Positions 47,067 to 47,908 of a stretch of DNA of 47,908 nt are shown one piece after another. The position numbers and the translations under genes were made by a program. The notes under the pieces are model-generated. The model searched no databases, was not told where the DNA came from, and was given only the letters and a program-made list of their open reading frames with translations. The first letter of the stretch is position 1. Every line of letters begins with the position of its first letter. Source of the DNA: a virus; IMG/VR virus record IMGVR_UViG_3300037635_000677, positions 1 to 47,908 of that record; one strand, given 5' to 3'.

Positions 47067-47412
47067 TACTTGGGTAAAGTACTTCTCTCGTATACGAAAT
47101 GTATGTCCTTGGAGTTATAAATTAATGGATTCAATACTTGTTTGGGAAAATGATGAGAAGTGTTTAAGCACAATAGCATGTTTATTCCCTGCAACCAAGT
47201 TTGAAGCATTTGTATTCGTATACAAAAACAAAACAGCAAAACAATTAGAACAATTAGCAGACAAAATGAACAACAAGTACACACACAGTGAATTCTTATG
47301 GAGTCATCCTGCAGAAGGCGGTGATTCTACACATGTGCCTTGCATAATACAACAAGACAAGGACAAATTAGCAATACTAAGGGAGAACATTGGATATGTG
47401 GACGAAGATTAA
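47026..47412 (+). CDS. 128-aa protein of unknown function (copy B)
   Basis: Identical to 19674-20060. Start uncertain (GTG inside the 28-aa ORF). Aromatic, Cys-containing, no enzyme motif recognised, upstream of the XhlA-like gene. Confidence 0.65.
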   Translation: MVDLRKAKVAKEDSTWVKYFSRIRNVCPWSYKLMDSILVWENDEKCLSTIACLFPATKFEAFVFVYKNKTAKQLEQLADKMNNKYTHSEFLWSHPAEGGDSTHVPCIIQQDKDKLAILRENIGYVDED

Positions 47413-47464
47413 AAAAGGCTGTAAATCAATATGGCAAAAACTAAAAGATATGTTAGGAATATAA
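47396..47464 (+). CDS. 22-aa cationic amphipathic peptide (copy B)
   Basis: Identical to 20044-20112 (MWTKIKKGCKSIWQK...). Possible membrane-active lysis accessory, or a leader for the XhlA-like gene one base downstream. Confidence 0.45.
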   Translation: MWTKIKKGCKSIWQKLKDMLGI

Positions 47465-47465
47465 C

Positions 47466-47720
47466 ATGACTAAAAGAATTACCAACCAAGAACTAAGAGA
47501 GGATGTAATCAGATTACATGTCGAAACTGAGCAGATCAAGTCACAGCATCTAACACATATACACGACTGTATACACAGGTTAGAAGACAACGTAAAAGAC
47601 AATAGAAAGTTCTTCCAAGATCGCCTAGACAGATTAGACAATAGAATCTTTTGGATTCTTGGTATGGTATTGACCACATTAGTCACAATCATAGGAAGTG
47701 TTATTTCCAACAATATGTAG
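47466..47720 (+). CDS. XhlA/holin-like membrane protein (copy B)
   Basis: 84 aa, identical to 20114-20368: N-terminal coiled coil and a single C-terminal transmembrane helix. Confidence 0.65.
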   Translation: MTKRITNQELREDVIRLHVETEQIKSQHLTHIHDCIHRLEDNVKDNRKFFQDRLDRLDNRIFWILGMVLTTLVTIIGSVISNNM

Positions 47721-47750
47721 CCACAAATACTGGTCTGCGTAAATATTTAC

Positions 47751-47908
47751 ATGGACCAAAAAACCAAAGACCTTGTCAAAGAGGCAAACAAATTTATATC
47801 ACAATTAACAATCAAGAACCACATTGTATACCAGGTTAGGACGCACATAGACCGTGTGTGTGCAACGGGAGAAGGTGTAGAGGTACTTGAACACTTCGTA
47901 AACTTTTA
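47751..47908 (+). CDS. 115-aa basic protein, N-terminal part (copy B, truncated by window end)
   Basis: The first 52 codons are identical to the gene at 20399-20746 (MDQKTKDLVKEANKFI...). The window stops inside it, so it is unknown whether a second candidate sRNA and terminase region follow. Confidence 0.65.
   Translation, partial: MDQKTKDLVKEANKFISQLTIKNHIVYQVRTHIDRVCATGEGVEVLEHFVNF

Larger units (their letters stand above)
38451..47908 (+). repeat. Identical long direct repeat, second copy (reaches the window end)
   Basis: Second copy of 11099-20556. The last base difference before it is A11098 versus G38450. It is cut by the window end, so its true length may be greater. Confidence 0.93.

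Noticed and set aside
1-47908. Mobile element or composite transposon explaining the duplication
   Set aside because: No transposase, no terminal inverted repeats and no target duplications at the repeat edges. The first copy ends mid-gene only because of the window limit.

Overview
This window is AT-rich double-stranded DNA tailed-phage sequence, almost entirely virion and packaging genes. It has long-tailed (siphovirus-like, lambda-type) architecture: portal, scaffold, major capsid, connectors, tail tube, tail-assembly chaperones with a -1 frameshift, tape measure, tail tip, fibre, propeller adhesin and terminase. The low GC, the NLYFT-type repeats in the fibre and the dense strong Shine-Dalgarno layout recall marine phages of AT-rich bacteria (for example SAR11-type hosts). 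That host guess is inference only. I see no tRNA, integrase, DNA polymerase, primase, helicase, recombinase, CRISPR array or insertion sequence.

Layout. Copy A (1-20746) starts inside the portal gene and runs through scaffold, capsid, tail tube, chaperones, tape measure, tail tip, fibre, beta-propeller and a lysis-like cluster. A unique segment (20747-26603) follows. It holds a candidate small RNA that ends in a strong intrinsic terminator, a 0.5-kb non-coding block, terS, a structured inverted repeat, terL, six small genes, a leftward operon of five small genes (one with tandem helix-turn-helix motifs) under a sigma70-like promoter, and a regulatory intergenic region. Copy B (26604-47908) then repeats the whole structural cassette with a complete portal, and the window ends inside the counterpart of the 20399-20746 gene.

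The two copies are collinear but unevenly related. Head genes are close (about 80-95% protein identity by eye). The tail chaperone, HK97-gp10-like and tape-measure genes are strongly diverged (756 versus 629 aa tape measure). Similarity recovers in the tail-tip genes. From 11099/38451 to 20556/47908 (9458 bp, constant offset 27352) I found no difference. The simplest reading is a circular or concatemeric unit of about 27.35 kb assembled 1.75 times around, carrying two co-occurring alleles (A and B) of the head-tail module joined through a shared fibre/terminase region. A true tandem duplication with recent homogenisation in a larger genome is the alternative.

How the genes work together. An 8-base motif, GATAAATA, resembling the T4-family late promoter TATAAATA, sits in the intergenic space ahead of the portal, the fibre block, the candidate sRNA, terS, terL and (reverse strand) one leftward gene. 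Most plus-strand copies are followed closely by a stem-loop. Terminase packages DNA through the portal into a scaffolded capsid. The G/G-T chaperones and tape measure set tail assembly and length. The tip proteins, fibre and seven-bladed propeller form the adsorption apparatus. An XhlA-like membrane protein and other small membrane-active candidates may serve lysis, but no endolysin is visible.
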